DNA of 64,000 nt from Brettanomyces bruxellensis. Its lineage: Eukaryota; Ascomycota; Pichiomycetes; Pichiales; Pichiaceae. The notes under the pieces are model-generated. The model saw only the letters and a list, made by a program, of their open reading frames with translations, had not been told where the DNA came from and did no database searches. Position numbers and translations under genes: made by a program. This document shows, one piece after another, positions 9,461 through 19,469 of the stretch (positions within the stretch are counted from its first letter, which is position 1; every line of letters starts with the position of its first letter). Location: NCBI RefSeq assembly GCF_011074885.1, contig NC_054684.1:496001-560000 (forward strand), given 5' to 3'.

Positions 9461-11008
9461 TCAAACGGTACCTCTTCCAAAAAAGAACTGAACGGAGTTC
9501 TTTACAATACCTCCTTTGCTCTTCTTCGGCAGGTTTTTCTTGGATTTGATAAGTTTGGAGCCATCCTTAAGCTTGGTGAAACCAGAGTTTATCGTTTTAC
9601 CTGTTTCATCTTCTCCGGATGACACTGTACCTGATTCAATTAGGCATTTCTTCAATATCTCACCCACACCATTTGCATCATCCTCAAACTTCAAATCCTC
9701 TGGGTTGAAATGCAAGCTGGAAAGACCATTACCAACATCTAACTCGTCGGGTATTTGTCTTCCTAGTAAAGATTCAATTTCCTTTCTTGTGTATGGAACA
9801 ACACCAACAGTACTTCCTTGGTCATCTCTCGAGCCGTTTTCTCTCAATGCTCTAATTGCAGCAGCTGTGCTCATGTATGTAATTTTCACCCAGCCCTCAC
9901 CTACAAAAATTGGATAGTTTTTCATCCTCATTATAGGATCCCTGACTGTATTAGTTTTTTCATTAGATGAACCGATGACACTTGATCCGGCAAATAGTTT
10001 TTTTCCTTTCTGAGATGTATCGCTACCCTTCTCCCTCTCCAATTGCTCGTTCATTATAATCATCGGGAGAACGTACTTTGTTCTGGCAGCTCCATTTTCA
10101 GCATTATCGAAATCTTCCACGATCGTACCGAATTTTGCAAAATGCTCTACTATCAAGTCAAAGTTTGAGTCCTGAAATCCGTACACGATCACCGCACACT
10201 CTTTGAAACGTTCATAATCTTCTTTCGATCTACCATTGACACTTTTGTTGCTTATTTTAGCATTAAATGCGCCGTTGGGCTCCGATTCGGACGCTTTATC
10301 TTTAAGTTCAGCAGACGTACTATCACTGTAAACAAACGGAAGGTTTTGCCGCTTTTCTGATTTTTCTTTCGCCACTGGTGTCACTACCCTGCTTCTTGAA
10401 TACCTGTTAAATGCATTCATGTAGTCGTTGGGCCTATCTGTAAGGTTTAAAAAGTCTGGATTGTCAATCACTAGTCCATCCTCTAACTCATTCTCAACAG
10501 GACCGTTTAAATCCAAAAGCGATTTCTTAGGTGGCATGTCCACGTTTTTATATTCGTCGTCCCATCTCTTTTTGTTCTTCTCAACAGATGTATTCTTTCT
10601 GGCTCTAAATGGTAATGCTGCAATTTTTCCTTTCTCCTCTTCTAACGATTCATTTTCCGTCTTATGGACACGTTTTATTAGTTTTGTCGGTATCTCTCTT
10701 CTTTTTATATACACACCCTCTTTGTCCTCTAAGTCCATACCTTCGTTATTGGTATCGGGCCGCTGTGGATTACCATTAAATGCAGTTGAATTTTGTGCTT
10801 GTGTATAACCATTTATTTTCACGCCTTCGTTTGAGAGCCACTTGGGGTTCTCCATCTTTAATGAGTATTTAGAAAGCAAAGAATTCTGCTGAATTCCAAT
10901 ATCATATTGTTGCTGCTGCTGCTGTTGTTGCTGCTGTTGCTGCTGTTGTTGTTGTTGTTGTGATTGTAAAAAACTACCTTGATTTTGAAACGAAGTTTGC
11001 GAAAACAT
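9461..11008 (-). CDS. NUP53: Nucleoporin Nup53/Nup59 family
   Basis: A 515-residue nucleoporin of the Nup35/Nup53 family, a membrane-associated linker in the nuclear-pore inner ring. A glutamine tract lies near residues 17-34. The RRM-like Nup35 domain spans about 271-412 (CAVIVYGFQDSNFDLIVEHFAKFGTI through GEGWVKITYMSTAAAIRALREN). The C-terminus ends VQFFFGRGTV, consistent with the membrane-binding amphipathic helix of this family. The open frame extends upstream to a TTG at 11065, but the first ATG is at 11008. Its place next to RIM13 matches S. cerevisiae NUP53. The poly-Gln tract is CAG/CAA-coded and probably length-variable. Confidence 0.9.
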   Translation of the reverse strand: MFSQTSFQNQGSFLQSQQQQQQQQQQQQQQQQQQYDIGIQQNSLLSKYSLKMENPKWLSNEGVKINGYTQAQNSTAFNGNPQRPDTNNEGMDLEDKEGVYIKRREIPTKLIKRVHKTENESLEEEKGKIAALPFRARKNTSVEKNKKRWDDEYKNVDMPPKKSLLDLNGPVENELEDGLVIDNPDFLNLTDRPNDYMNAFNRYSRSRVVTPVAKEKSEKRQNLPFVYSDSTSAELKDKASESEPNGAFNAKISNKSVNGRSKEDYERFKECAVIVYGFQDSNFDLIVEHFAKFGTIVEDFDNAENGAARTKYVLPMIIMNEQLEREKGSDTSQKGKKLFAGSSVIGSSNEKTNTVRDPIMRMKNYPIFVGEGWVKITYMSTAAAIRALRENGSRDDQGSTVGVVPYTRKEIESLLGRQIPDELDVGNGLSSLHFNPEDLKFEDDANGVGEILKKCLIESGTVSSGEDETGKTINSGFTKLKDGSKLIKSKKNLPKKSKGGIVKNSVQFFFGRGTV

Positions 11009-11309
11009 TCTCAAATTCGGATAGATGCTTTCTTTAGCTCCCGATACACAAGATGTTATCCACAATATAACTATATTCCCTATATTTCGCTATATACTCT
11101 GAATACGACAAGCCATGTCATTCCACCTCAAACGATGTATTTTTTTTGTTTCGTAGTGAGACTTTTTTTTTACTTTGTTTTTTTTATTTTTCATGTATAC
11201 AGATCACCCGTTGTGGAAGGTGCTTGCTGAAATGTGCACTAAACTTTATATATGCAGTTGACACTTTCCAAATTATTTCATTAAGCCGCATTCTACCTAA
11301 GGCATGACA
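11009..11309. other. Intergenic, T-rich
   Basis: A 301-bp promoter region for NUP53 and 3' region of GPI11, both on the minus strand. It has poly-T runs near 11160-11190 and nothing else recognised. Confidence 0.55.
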
Positions 11310-12227
11310 TCACAAAAACCTTCCGGCAAAGTATCCAATAAGATTTCCTACAGTCGCACCCACATAAGTTCCCACAAGTAATGTGATTGGCCAGGCCTGC
11401 CAAGGTCTATCCCAATCTAAAGGAATAGGAATAACTCCCAACCAGCATCCAACCATTGCACCAACCGCCATCATATAAATCTGATTTTTGTAAAACTTAT
11501 CCACCTGGAAGGTAAGCAAGTTCACCCAACAGTAATGAAAATCGGATGATGCCACTCTGTATGTGCATAAAAGTGGGAAAGTAGCGATTATTGAGATGTG
11601 AAGGGCAAGTAAGAACGTTAAGGATGTGTATGAACTTATTGGTGCGCCAAACAATATGAGGACAATATATATTGGAACAGATGCTAGTATGCTAATAAAG
11701 AACGCAAACAATATACCCAAGATATCGCCATTGTCCATGGAAATATGCGTATTTTTGCGGGACTCGGTTATTTTCTTGCTGTTAACATTCTTCGTCTTCT
11801 GTTTTAATTTCCATCTGCTCCGCTTCATATTCACAGTAAGGGCAATTCCATAAAAGGAGAAGCACTGTAAGATGATTAATATAATCAATGTTCTTTTCAT
11901 CCTTCCATAAATATCGCCCTTTGCATCGGCCGGTCCAAACGAAAAATAAAGAATAGGTAGTAGATGTATCGGCAACGATGCAATTGAAGGCTCTGGAGTG
12001 AAGATCGAAGGCTTTGGAGTATCTGTAACATTCCTGTGTGGCCCTCTTCCAGTTTTACCCTTAAATCCCTCACCCAAGAATCCTCCAACGTCCGAATTAT
12101 CATCACTTGAATCGTTTTTTTCAACAGGTTCATTGGCGACTGTTACCAGCTCCGAGTTTGACCCTGGTCCCGAACCATATTCTTTCCTTTTACTGGAAAA
12201 TGACACTTTTTTACCCTTCTTCTGCAT
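11310..12227 (-). CDS. GPI11: GPI-anchor ethanolamine-phosphate transferase subunit Gpi11 (PIG-F)
   Basis: A 305-residue multi-pass ER protein of the PIG-F family, which partners Mcd4-type enzymes (Gpi7, Gpi13) adding phosphoethanolamine to GPI precursors. The signature C-terminus is clear: VPIYIVLILFGAPISS, then an LLALHISIIATFPLL helix, then IPLDWDRPWQAWPITLLVG and a glycine-rich last helix. The basic N-terminus with KKVSFSSKR resembles the KKTVSFSD start of S. cerevisiae Gpi11. At 305 residues it is longer than Gpi11 (219) because of an N-terminal acidic/serine linker. An upstream GTG at 12296 opens the frame, but a TGA lies just before it; ATG at 12227 is the start. Confidence 0.92.
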   Translation of the reverse strand: MQKKGKKVSFSSKRKEYGSGPGSNSELVTVANEPVEKNDSSDDNSDVGGFLGEGFKGKTGRGPHRNVTDTPKPSIFTPEPSIASLPIHLLPILYFSFGPADAKGDIYGRMKRTLIILIILQCFSFYGIALTVNMKRSRWKLKQKTKNVNSKKITESRKNTHISMDNGDILGILFAFFISILASVPIYIVLILFGAPISSYTSLTFLLALHISIIATFPLLCTYRVASSDFHYCWVNLLTFQVDKFYKNQIYMMAVGAMVGCWLGVIPIPLDWDRPWQAWPITLLVGTYVGATVGNLIGYFAGRFL

Positions 12228-12558
12228 TTCCAATCTGTGTTCTTGATCAGAAGCACGTTTAATGATGAAAATAACCAATGTTCCAAATGTGTCCACGTTT
12301 CATGTGTGGGCTTTATTGAGGTTCTTTCTTCGGTATTTTTTTTTTTTTTTTTTTTAACACAGTGCTGTTATTTTGCACTATGGTATTTTTAAGTCGCGTT
12401 CCTACTCCATTCGGATTTTCACACCAAAGAAACGCATCACTTCGGCCGATCGGAAGTACTACCATCACAATTATATTTACACGTGGCATTAAATACCGGA
12501 TCCTTCACTAATATGCAATCATCCGGCAAGTAAATAAATATATATATATGCACCAAAG
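12228..12558. other. Intergenic
   Basis: A 331-bp stretch containing a long poly-A:poly-T run near 12338-12356 and the 3' flank of OMS1. No gene seen. Confidence 0.55.
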
Positions 12559-14046
12559 TTAAGCGTTTTTTTCGTCCTTTGGCTGCATACTCGTACTTTT
12601 AGCGGTCTTACTACCAAAAGCTTCATTTGGACCAAGCGAAGAGTCAAAGTTCTTCATTCTATTGACACTAAAGTACTTTTCAAAGAAGTTCAATTCATCG
12701 TAGTCAATAATATCCTCAGGCCGTTTGCAAATAACCATCCAGTTAGTTCCCAAGTATGCTCTTTTCTCTTTCGTTATTTCCAAGCCCGCATCATCAACTA
12801 TCTCCCCTATGTCCAAGTTCCATCTGCATCCCCACTTATCAGAGTGTCTCTGCGCATCCTTATCCAATTTCTTGTTCACCAAGTCCCATGAAGAGCGTCC
12901 ATGTTCAAGAAGAATGATTCTTCCTCCCTGTTTAAGGAGTGCTTTCATGTTCTTTAATGACTGCACTGGATCTTTCTCTGAGCATAATCCAAACGTCTCC
13001 ACAATTGTATCGTATTTGAATGGTTCATTCTTGTCTCCTGCCGAAGAAATCTTCTTTAAATCTTCAGCCTTGCCTACCACAAATTTCACCTTTGAGAAGT
13101 CCGGCCACCTCTTTTTGAATTTTTCATATGCCTTTTTCATCATCTCCTTCGATGGATCCAAGAAAGTATACGATGTTACCAGTGCCGGATTCATCCATTT
13201 ACAGTTTCTCCCCGTTCCAGATGCCACCTCCAAGACATCACCTTTACACTGTCTCATGACCCACTTTCTTTTTCTACCCATACCCATCATCAATTCCTCT
13301 CTTCCAACTTGCCTGTCGTATTTTTCTGCTATTTTATCGTAAAATCCGGATAAATCCCGTGAAGGAAGAACGGAACGATCCAACCGGCGATCAATGACTC
13401 CCTCGATATCCTCAGGTTCGGGATCGAACTTTCCTAATGCCTGTTTTTCTTCTTCAGTTTGGCACTTCTTCAATTTCTCGTCGTAAATGTCCTTCAACTT
13501 ATGGTATGCATCCAATTTCTCTTGGTCTCTGGTTCGAACCAAATCCCCAGAAAGTTCCCTCACTCGCAACCTCTCCCATTCAGAGATAAATCCCTCCTTG
13601 TCTCTCTTATCCAAAATGGCCTTCTTCTCTGTTTCTTTTGAGTATAGCTTCTTGAAGTAATACATTCCATACACAAGAAATACACCATATATGGCAACAT
13701 ACCATTTGGTCGCTTTCTTATTAAATTTGTGCGTCGAAGCTATTGCTCCCCATTTTTTAATTAGAGAACCAGATTTGGTAGCTTTGTCAACTTTTACTTT
13801 ATCTTCCTCATCATCCAATTCCTGCTGACTTCTAATTCTTCTTTTCCCCTGCTTGTAATCGTAAGTTACAGCCTTGGAACGGCTTTTCTTCATAGCATTC
13901 CAGCTACTGTATCTCAATGACTGATATGTGACATTTCCGCCAAGTTTATATTGAATGAAGTGATTTCGATATAAAGCCGGCACTAAAAAAGTATGCCTAA
14001 TTATTCCACAGCCCCGCCGAACCCCAACCCCAAATCCAGCCGGCAT
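12559..14046 (-). CDS. OMS1: Mitochondrial methyltransferase-like protein Oms1
   Basis: A 495-residue inner-membrane protein of the Oms1 family, named as a suppressor of oxa1 respiratory defects. The N-terminus is basic and lacks acidic residues, consistent with mitochondrial targeting. A single membrane segment lies at about 115-131 (WYVAIYGVFLVYGMYYF). A conserved SGFYDKIAEKYDRQVGREE region precedes a class I SAM-methyltransferase fold with motif I at about 271-280 (VLEVASGTGRN) and a post-motif ILLEHGRSSWDLVN. The methyl acceptor is not known to me. It is tandem with GPI11; both sit on S. cerevisiae chromosome IV right arm, but not adjacent. Confidence 0.9.
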   Translation of the reverse strand: MPAGFGVGVRRGCGIIRHTFLVPALYRNHFIQYKLGGNVTYQSLRYSSWNAMKKSRSKAVTYDYKQGKRRIRSQQELDDEEDKVKVDKATKSGSLIKKWGAIASTHKFNKKATKWYVAIYGVFLVYGMYYFKKLYSKETEKKAILDKRDKEGFISEWERLRVRELSGDLVRTRDQEKLDAYHKLKDIYDEKLKKCQTEEEKQALGKFDPEPEDIEGVIDRRLDRSVLPSRDLSGFYDKIAEKYDRQVGREELMMGMGRKRKWVMRQCKGDVLEVASGTGRNCKWMNPALVTSYTFLDPSKEMMKKAYEKFKKRWPDFSKVKFVVGKAEDLKKISSAGDKNEPFKYDTIVETFGLCSEKDPVQSLKNMKALLKQGGRIILLEHGRSSWDLVNKKLDKDAQRHSDKWGCRWNLDIGEIVDDAGLEITKEKRAYLGTNWMVICKRPEDIIDYDELNFFEKYFSVNRMKNFDSSLGPNEAFGSKTAKSTSMQPKDEKNA

Positions 14047-14396
14047 GTCTTGTAAAATCTGACAATTCGTAAGAACAAATTAAGTAGACGTAAGATGTTG
14101 TTCAAGAAAATATATGGGAAATAAATTGAAATAACATTTTTCACACATCGATTCATTTATTTAAAGCTTCTCGATGTTTAGTTAATTTCTTGATTTACAA
14201 AATAAATCAGATTGAAATAAATGGAGTCACATCCCTACATACGAATAGTAAGAAAAATGACACGCCGACAATAATGAGAATGAACACACTGAGTCTCGAG
14301 ATTAAGCGAAGAAAGGATGATACGAAGGACACCAGATCAACAAAAAATCATTTTATTATCCTGAATCAGGACACACCGATGTATCTTGATTTATTC
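14047..14396. other. Intergenic
   Basis: A 350-bp stretch upstream of OMS1 and downstream of the small minus-strand gene. A 71-codon plus-strand frame here (14190-14405) has no recognisable features. Confidence 0.5.
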
Positions 14397-14699
14397 CTAT
14401 CGTGATAAACGCCGGAAATTTTGTATCAGATAGGCGTCCGCTCTAATGGTTGCAGCCACTTCCCACCAAGGAATTTTCAAAAATACTATCTCAGCCATTA
14501 TCTTATCTTTTTCCGTTGGACATCTTAGAATTTTTTTTTCTTTCCTTCCGAACTGCATTATTCGGACCCCCGTGGTTACGAAAACGGTGAACGAGATACC
14601 GTATAAAAAAGCTTTCTCCGGGGCGCTAAGCAACGCCCTTACCCCAATAGTATGTTCAGCCACACATACGGAACCCATTTTTTTATTTTCATCACTCAT
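14397..14699 (-). CDS. Small single-pass membrane protein, unrecognised
   Basis: A 100-residue frame starting at the ATG at 14699 (the frame itself opens at a GTG at 14711). One hydrophobic segment (about 34-52, FLYGISFTVFVTTGVRIMQF) is followed by a basic RKEKK patch and an amphipathic C-terminus ending RADAYLIQNFRRLSR. I do not recognise the family. The size, the single membrane span and the basic flank would fit a small mitochondrial or ER subunit, but this is a guess. A GTAAGT lies 10-15 nt upstream of the ATG, so a spliced 5' exon is possible. It lies tandem to OMS1 and divergent from MSN5. Confidence 0.45.
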   Translation of the reverse strand: MSDENKKMGSVCVAEHTIGVRALLSAPEKAFLYGISFTVFVTTGVRIMQFGRKEKKILRCPTEKDKIMAEIVFLKIPWWEVAATIRADAYLIQNFRRLSR

Positions 14700-15454
14700 C
14701 TCGCGGGCCACTTACTTCCTTGGCAATGCTCAAGCACCGATGATTCATTGTGCGGCCATGAGGAAAAAAACATATTTAGTTAGTGTTTGCGAAATAAATC
14801 CACCAGTCATTTCACCCCCATTTTCCTGAGTTTTGATACATATTTTACTTCTATTTACCTTTATATTCTGACCTTTTTTTCATCGCCGGATCTGCCTCTA
14901 AGGTACATTTTATTCAGCACGTTATTATGTAGCATTGTTATTATTATTCCCCAGCCTAATTCTTCTGTAAATATTTCATACATCTGTCCCCTTCCCTATG
15001 TTAACGGACTTTACTCCAGCATCCCTCATTTTAGCTCTCTATTTTCCTTTTTTTTTTTTTTCGCAAATTTCCGTTCCCATTCTTTTATTCTTTTTAGGTC
15101 CATCAATCCTACACTCGCTCCATCTCCATAGTTGATTTCACACTAGTGTTTTCTTTTTAGCTCCTTCAACTTGAAATTGGTCTGCTCCTTTTATTAGCTC
15201 TACATACGAAAGGCGAAGAGAGTATACAAGGAAACAGAAAGTCAGGCAATTAATCACAGCTCTCCTTTACCGCTTTTTTCGTTTAAAAAAAAAAAAAAAA
15301 AAAGAGCGCTCTCGTTGTTGTTGTTGTTGTTAGTCAGTTTTAATTGCAACATTAACTGGACCTCAGTACATATTCCTAGAACTGGTTATTATTTCATTCC
15401 TGGCTTTTTCTCCCTTTTTTCTTCCTTTCTTTCCTTCCTTTATCTTATAACCTA
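14700..15454. promoter_or_regulatory. Long 5' region of MSN5
   Basis: A 755-bp region rich in homopolymer: poly-T near 15046-15061, poly-A near 15286-15302, a GTT trinucleotide run near 15313-15330, then a pyrimidine-rich tract up to the start codon. Such tracts are common in yeast core promoters and 5' leaders. No gene seen. Confidence 0.5.
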
Positions 15455-18400
15455 ATGAATTCGGACGGTGTGAACCAAATTGTTGGCTCTTTGCAAGTCA
15501 TCTATAACCCCCGATCATCAAATGATGATCGTCATAAAGCTGAGCAATTTCTAGAGAAAATCAAGCAAATACCTGAATCTCCATTCTGGGGCTATCAGTT
15601 GGCTCTTCCAGATAATAAATACGACTATGTTGTTAGGCACTACGGTCTTAATCTTTTGCTCGACGCCATTACAAAAGATTACTTCACGTGGGACCTTGAA
15701 AAGAAACTTGCTGTTCGCCATTGGGTTGTTGAACTTGCCAGCAAAGCATCACCTCAGGATCCCCACTATATGAAAGAGAAAGTCGCGTTTCTTTGGGTTG
15801 AAGTTGCCAAGAGATGCTGGGGTCAGTGCCTAGTCAAAATGGACACATCATCAAAACCTGTTGGAAAAAGTAAGGATGATGGTATATCTTCCAACCACAC
15901 GGATGGAAAGCTTGAGTCAGCAGATACTGCCAAGCAGGCCAAGGACTACTCTGAGCAGGAAAAACAGGAATCCTGGTCTTCCATGGATTCGAACTTGTTG
16001 GAATTGTGGAACCACGGAAATGTCACCAAGGAGCTCACGCTGATAATCTTCAGGACATTGTTTGAGGATGTGTATCTTCTTGATGACCCTATTGTGTCAC
16101 AAAGAAGTAACGTTCTCTCTTCCCTTTGCCCTGAAGTTGTTACTTCTGAGGAAGTTCTACTTATGAAATACGAGCCAAACGAGCCACTTAGAATGTTTGC
16201 AGCCTCCCAGGAGGGTTGGCTCGTCCGCTGGTGTCAATTATTGGATCAATGCATTGATTTTCTTCTTGAAAACAGTGCGACACAATCAAATCCCGATCTC
16301 CGTTCAAAATGCAGCACGTACACATCGTTTGCGACCAAGATTCTAGAAGTGTTTAAAACAAGTCTTTACTGGATTTTGCCTGTGGCGTTTAGGCAGGTTG
16401 GAATTTTGGCAAAGCTTAGTTCACTTTTGAAAGTTGGTAACGTCAAGATACAGACCCTTTCGATCGATTGTTTCCAGGTTCTTTTTACGAGATCGTACTC
16501 AGAAGAGGAAGATTTTAATGAAATAATTGGCTCTATATTCAGCACGGATGGCCTAGCGATGTTGTTCAAACTCTACAAATCGATAAATTTGAATCCGGAT
16601 GATATAGATGAAATCAGGTACACCTTATTGAAGAAGCTCGTTGAAATGATTGTTGGTCTAAGTGAATACTTACAAGCAACCTCCGGCTCTCAGAGCTTTG
16701 CACTCCCGAAAAATGTGGATATAGTTAATTATTACAAGTTGGTGCTTGAAACAACCAAGCATGAATCATTGGTAGTTTCTGGTCTTTCTCTTCAGTTTTG
16801 GTGCTCTGTCTTGAGAATCGACGAGCTATCCGCAAAGCATGATTTTGAGCAAGTCATGCCCGAATTACTTGAAGTCAGTGCCAATCACCTAATTAATTAT
16901 GCTGATTATGATCCTGACTGCGTTGCAAACAAATATCTTGAAATAGATTTCGAGAATCAGCCCGAGCACACCACTTTTTTGACTAATTACCACAAGCTTA
17001 ACGATGACATTGTGCGAATAATCGTCTGTAAGAAGCCAAAGGAAGGACTCCAATGGTTGGCCAATAGATTGAATCAGTTTTATTCGTCATCCTTGGGAGT
17101 AGAATCTCTTAATAATAATAGTTTGACCTACAAGGATAAAGGATCGGAGCCTTTTATATGGGGCTATGCTCAGCTAGTTACAATAGAGGCTTGTGTTCGT
17201 GGTATTTCACGTTGGCTCATCTGGTATACCGGATCTAATTTCGATGATGAGAAGGCCTTTTTGATCCATGAGGTGGATGATCTCTGTAAAACACTTCTTA
17301 CCATTGAAATCAAGGATCCCGTTCTTCTCAGAAAGCAAATTCAGACTCTCGTGCAATTCACACCCCTTTTGAAGGATGTCTCGGGTACTATGTTCAAAGT
17401 TTTGGAAAAGGTTATGACATCCTGCACATTTGAATATCCAGATAACGCTGATGATGATGAGAGAGAGTTGATTAGAGACTTGCGCACATCTGGAGGAACT
17501 GAGTTGAACAGACTAGCTTATTTGATGCCAGAATCATTGAAAAGCATTTTGCCTCAACTTGAGGAGGCAATTGCCGGTATTCTACAATCTGGAAAGTTGA
17601 GTCAGCATGAGTCTGTGGCATTTAAATCGTTCCTGTTGGTTGTGTCTCAAAGATCATCTATTGACAACAAGGCCGAACGATTCAGTCGTATAGTTGATCC
17701 AGAACTTCTGGCATGGTCTGATCCAGCAACAGAAAAAGGATTGCTGGAATTACATTGGTTCATGGAAAGACTCGGAATTGTGAAAATTGCAAAGTATTTC
17801 CAATCGAGGGGAATAACTGCAAACACGAATTTACTTGAGGCACCGATGGATGAGCCTGGAAGACAGTTGAAGAATGAATTGAAAGAGCAGTGGTCATCCA
17901 TATTCCCTATCAGAGCCACTCGTATTTTTATTCAATATTCAATCGAGAAACTTGATCACCGTTCAACCACATACAAAGATCTCTTGAAACTTTGGAAGCC
18001 TCGTGTGAAGCCAATCTTACCTCATATTCTTCAGCTTATATACCAGATTCAGGCATACCACAATCCAGCCAATTGGGCCGATCTTCCAAGCGAAGTTCAA
18101 AGCTTTGTGAAATATAGTTGTATGGAGAGATTCTGGCAGCAAGGAGTTTCTATCCAGTCCAAGGAATCGTTTATGGATGAAAGTGTGAAAGCTATGCACA
18201 CATTGCGAGACTTTGCAGACAGTGTTGGCCACATAGTAAGGTATACCAGAGAATACGCATATTTAACGATCAGCTCAATATCAGAGTTAGAGGAAACTCT
18301 GTATGAAATTCCAAACTCTGCTTCTCTGCTTTGGAAAGCTCTTACTGGAGAATCTGTGGGAATAACTCTACATTCCTGGAGGCATATGCTTAATCTGGTC

Positions 18401-19276
18401 ATTAGGAATGTGATTAAGAACTGCCCTTTGAATTACATCGATACGTTTATGGCCGAGTTAATTCCTCAGATGTTGAATACCATAGATAGTCTTTTAATGA
18501 GTCGCTGGAATATTGTTTACAGGAAAGGTCTCCAGCTTGAAGGCAACGAGTCTGATGCACAGCTCAGTGAGGAAATGATGGAAGAGCACATGTTAAGACA
18601 ATTGACGGCCGTTGTTGACAGAATGCTTATTGACTTGGTTGGACAGCAATCACCTTCAAACTTAAAAGAGAGACAATTAAGGACGCGGAAGCTGATATTT
18701 GGCAATTTGGTGTTACTTGCACCCTTGCTTACACTTCTTTGTCACATCATAGAGATTAAAGACACGCGTTGTTCATTTAATGCGATATTAATACTCAAGC
18801 ACATGCTTCCGGATCTAATTGCCTTGGAAGATTCCGAAGTCGATAAGTTCATGAGTGAAAACCTTATACACACTTTGCTAACAGTTTTAACCGACAAATT
18901 TTTTGCGGATGTGCATCCGGAAGCTGCATATGCACTCACAATTTTGTACATGGGTTTGCGGTACAAATCATCGTATCCGGCAGTTGTCTTGCAACAGATA
19001 TTGAACTTGGAAACAAAGGAGTTACAACAGTTTGAAGCTCTTTTAGCTGATTGCAAGAAATTGAGGCAGAGAAGAAACTGCTTCTTAGAATTAATCTCGA
19101 ACTCTCAAAAGAAGATAAATGGGGAGACGGGAGATGATGAGGAGGCTAAGAGAAGAGAAAGAAGGAAGAGGTTGGATGCTTCGCGCAGAAGCAAACGTAA
19201 TACTAATGGAGGAAGTCTAATGGATGATCCATTTTCTGAAAATAACGCTTTAAGTACGTTATTTGGGGACGAATGA
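15455..19276 (+). CDS. MSN5: Karyopherin Msn5 (exportin-5 type)
   Basis: A 1273-residue HEAT-repeat karyopherin. Msn5 exports phosphorylated cargo (Pho4, Mig1, Far1 and others) and imports RPA in a Ran-GTP-dependent cycle. The N-terminus has the exportin-5 pattern: VNQIVGSLQVIYNPRSSNDDRHKAEQFLEKIKQ, then PFWGYQLAL and VRHYGLNLLLDAI. Alpha-helical repeats continue to a basic, Arg/Lys-rich C-terminal tail (about 1220-1255) and a closing acidic segment. Length is close to S. cerevisiae Msn5 (1224). The single long ORF begins at an ATG after a pyrimidine-rich leader and is convergent with NSE3 (193 bp apart). Confidence 0.88.
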   Translation: MNSDGVNQIVGSLQVIYNPRSSNDDRHKAEQFLEKIKQIPESPFWGYQLALPDNKYDYVVRHYGLNLLLDAITKDYFTWDLEKKLAVRHWVVELASKASPQDPHYMKEKVAFLWVEVAKRCWGQCLVKMDTSSKPVGKSKDDGISSNHTDGKLESADTAKQAKDYSEQEKQESWSSMDSNLLELWNHGNVTKELTLIIFRTLFEDVYLLDDPIVSQRSNVLSSLCPEVVTSEEVLLMKYEPNEPLRMFAASQEGWLVRWCQLLDQCIDFLLENSATQSNPDLRSKCSTYTSFATKILEVFKTSLYWILPVAFRQVGILAKLSSLLKVGNVKIQTLSIDCFQVLFTRSYSEEEDFNEIIGSIFSTDGLAMLFKLYKSINLNPDDIDEIRYTLLKKLVEMIVGLSEYLQATSGSQSFALPKNVDIVNYYKLVLETTKHESLVVSGLSLQFWCSVLRIDELSAKHDFEQVMPELLEVSANHLINYADYDPDCVANKYLEIDFENQPEHTTFLTNYHKLNDDIVRIIVCKKPKEGLQWLANRLNQFYSSSLGVESLNNNSLTYKDKGSEPFIWGYAQLVTIEACVRGISRWLIWYTGSNFDDEKAFLIHEVDDLCKTLLTIEIKDPVLLRKQIQTLVQFTPLLKDVSGTMFKVLEKVMTSCTFEYPDNADDDERELIRDLRTSGGTELNRLAYLMPESLKSILPQLEEAIAGILQSGKLSQHESVAFKSFLLVVSQRSSIDNKAERFSRIVDPELLAWSDPATEKGLLELHWFMERLGIVKIAKYFQSRGITANTNLLEAPMDEPGRQLKNELKEQWSSIFPIRATRIFIQYSIEKLDHRSTTYKDLLKLWKPRVKPILPHILQLIYQIQAYHNPANWADLPSEVQSFVKYSCMERFWQQGVSIQSKESFMDESVKAMHTLRDFADSVGHIVRYTREYAYLTISSISELEETLYEIPNSASLLWKALTGESVGITLHSWRHMLNLVIRNVIKNCPLNYIDTFMAELIPQMLNTIDSLLMSRWNIVYRKGLQLEGNESDAQLSEEMMEEHMLRQLTAVVDRMLIDLVGQQSPSNLKERQLRTRKLIFGNLVLLAPLLTLLCHIIEIKDTRCSFNAILILKHMLPDLIALEDSEVDKFMSENLIHTLLTVLTDKFFADVHPEAAYALTILYMGLRYKSSYPAVVLQQILNLETKELQQFEALLADCKKLRQRRNCFLELISNSQKKINGETGDDEEAKRRERRKRLDASRRSKRNTNGGSLMDDPFSENNALSTLFGDE

Positions 19277-19469
19277 AGCATTTCCCTCAACGAGGTTACT
19301 ATGTATGTATTTTGTGCAAGGTGTGCGGTTCTTAGTTAGGCATCGCACCTTTTGCAGTAATTTTATCTTTCTTCGTTGTCGTTACTTTTCGTTTTTTGCA
19401 TTCTCCATATACATTATAAATTCAAATGAAATCGAAGAAAACAAGATGAGCTTTAATCCGATTCAGCTT

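Noticed and set aside
13533..13548. GGTTCGAACC palindrome resembling a tRNA T-loop
   Set aside because: It lies inside the OMS1 coding sequence with no tRNA fold around it.
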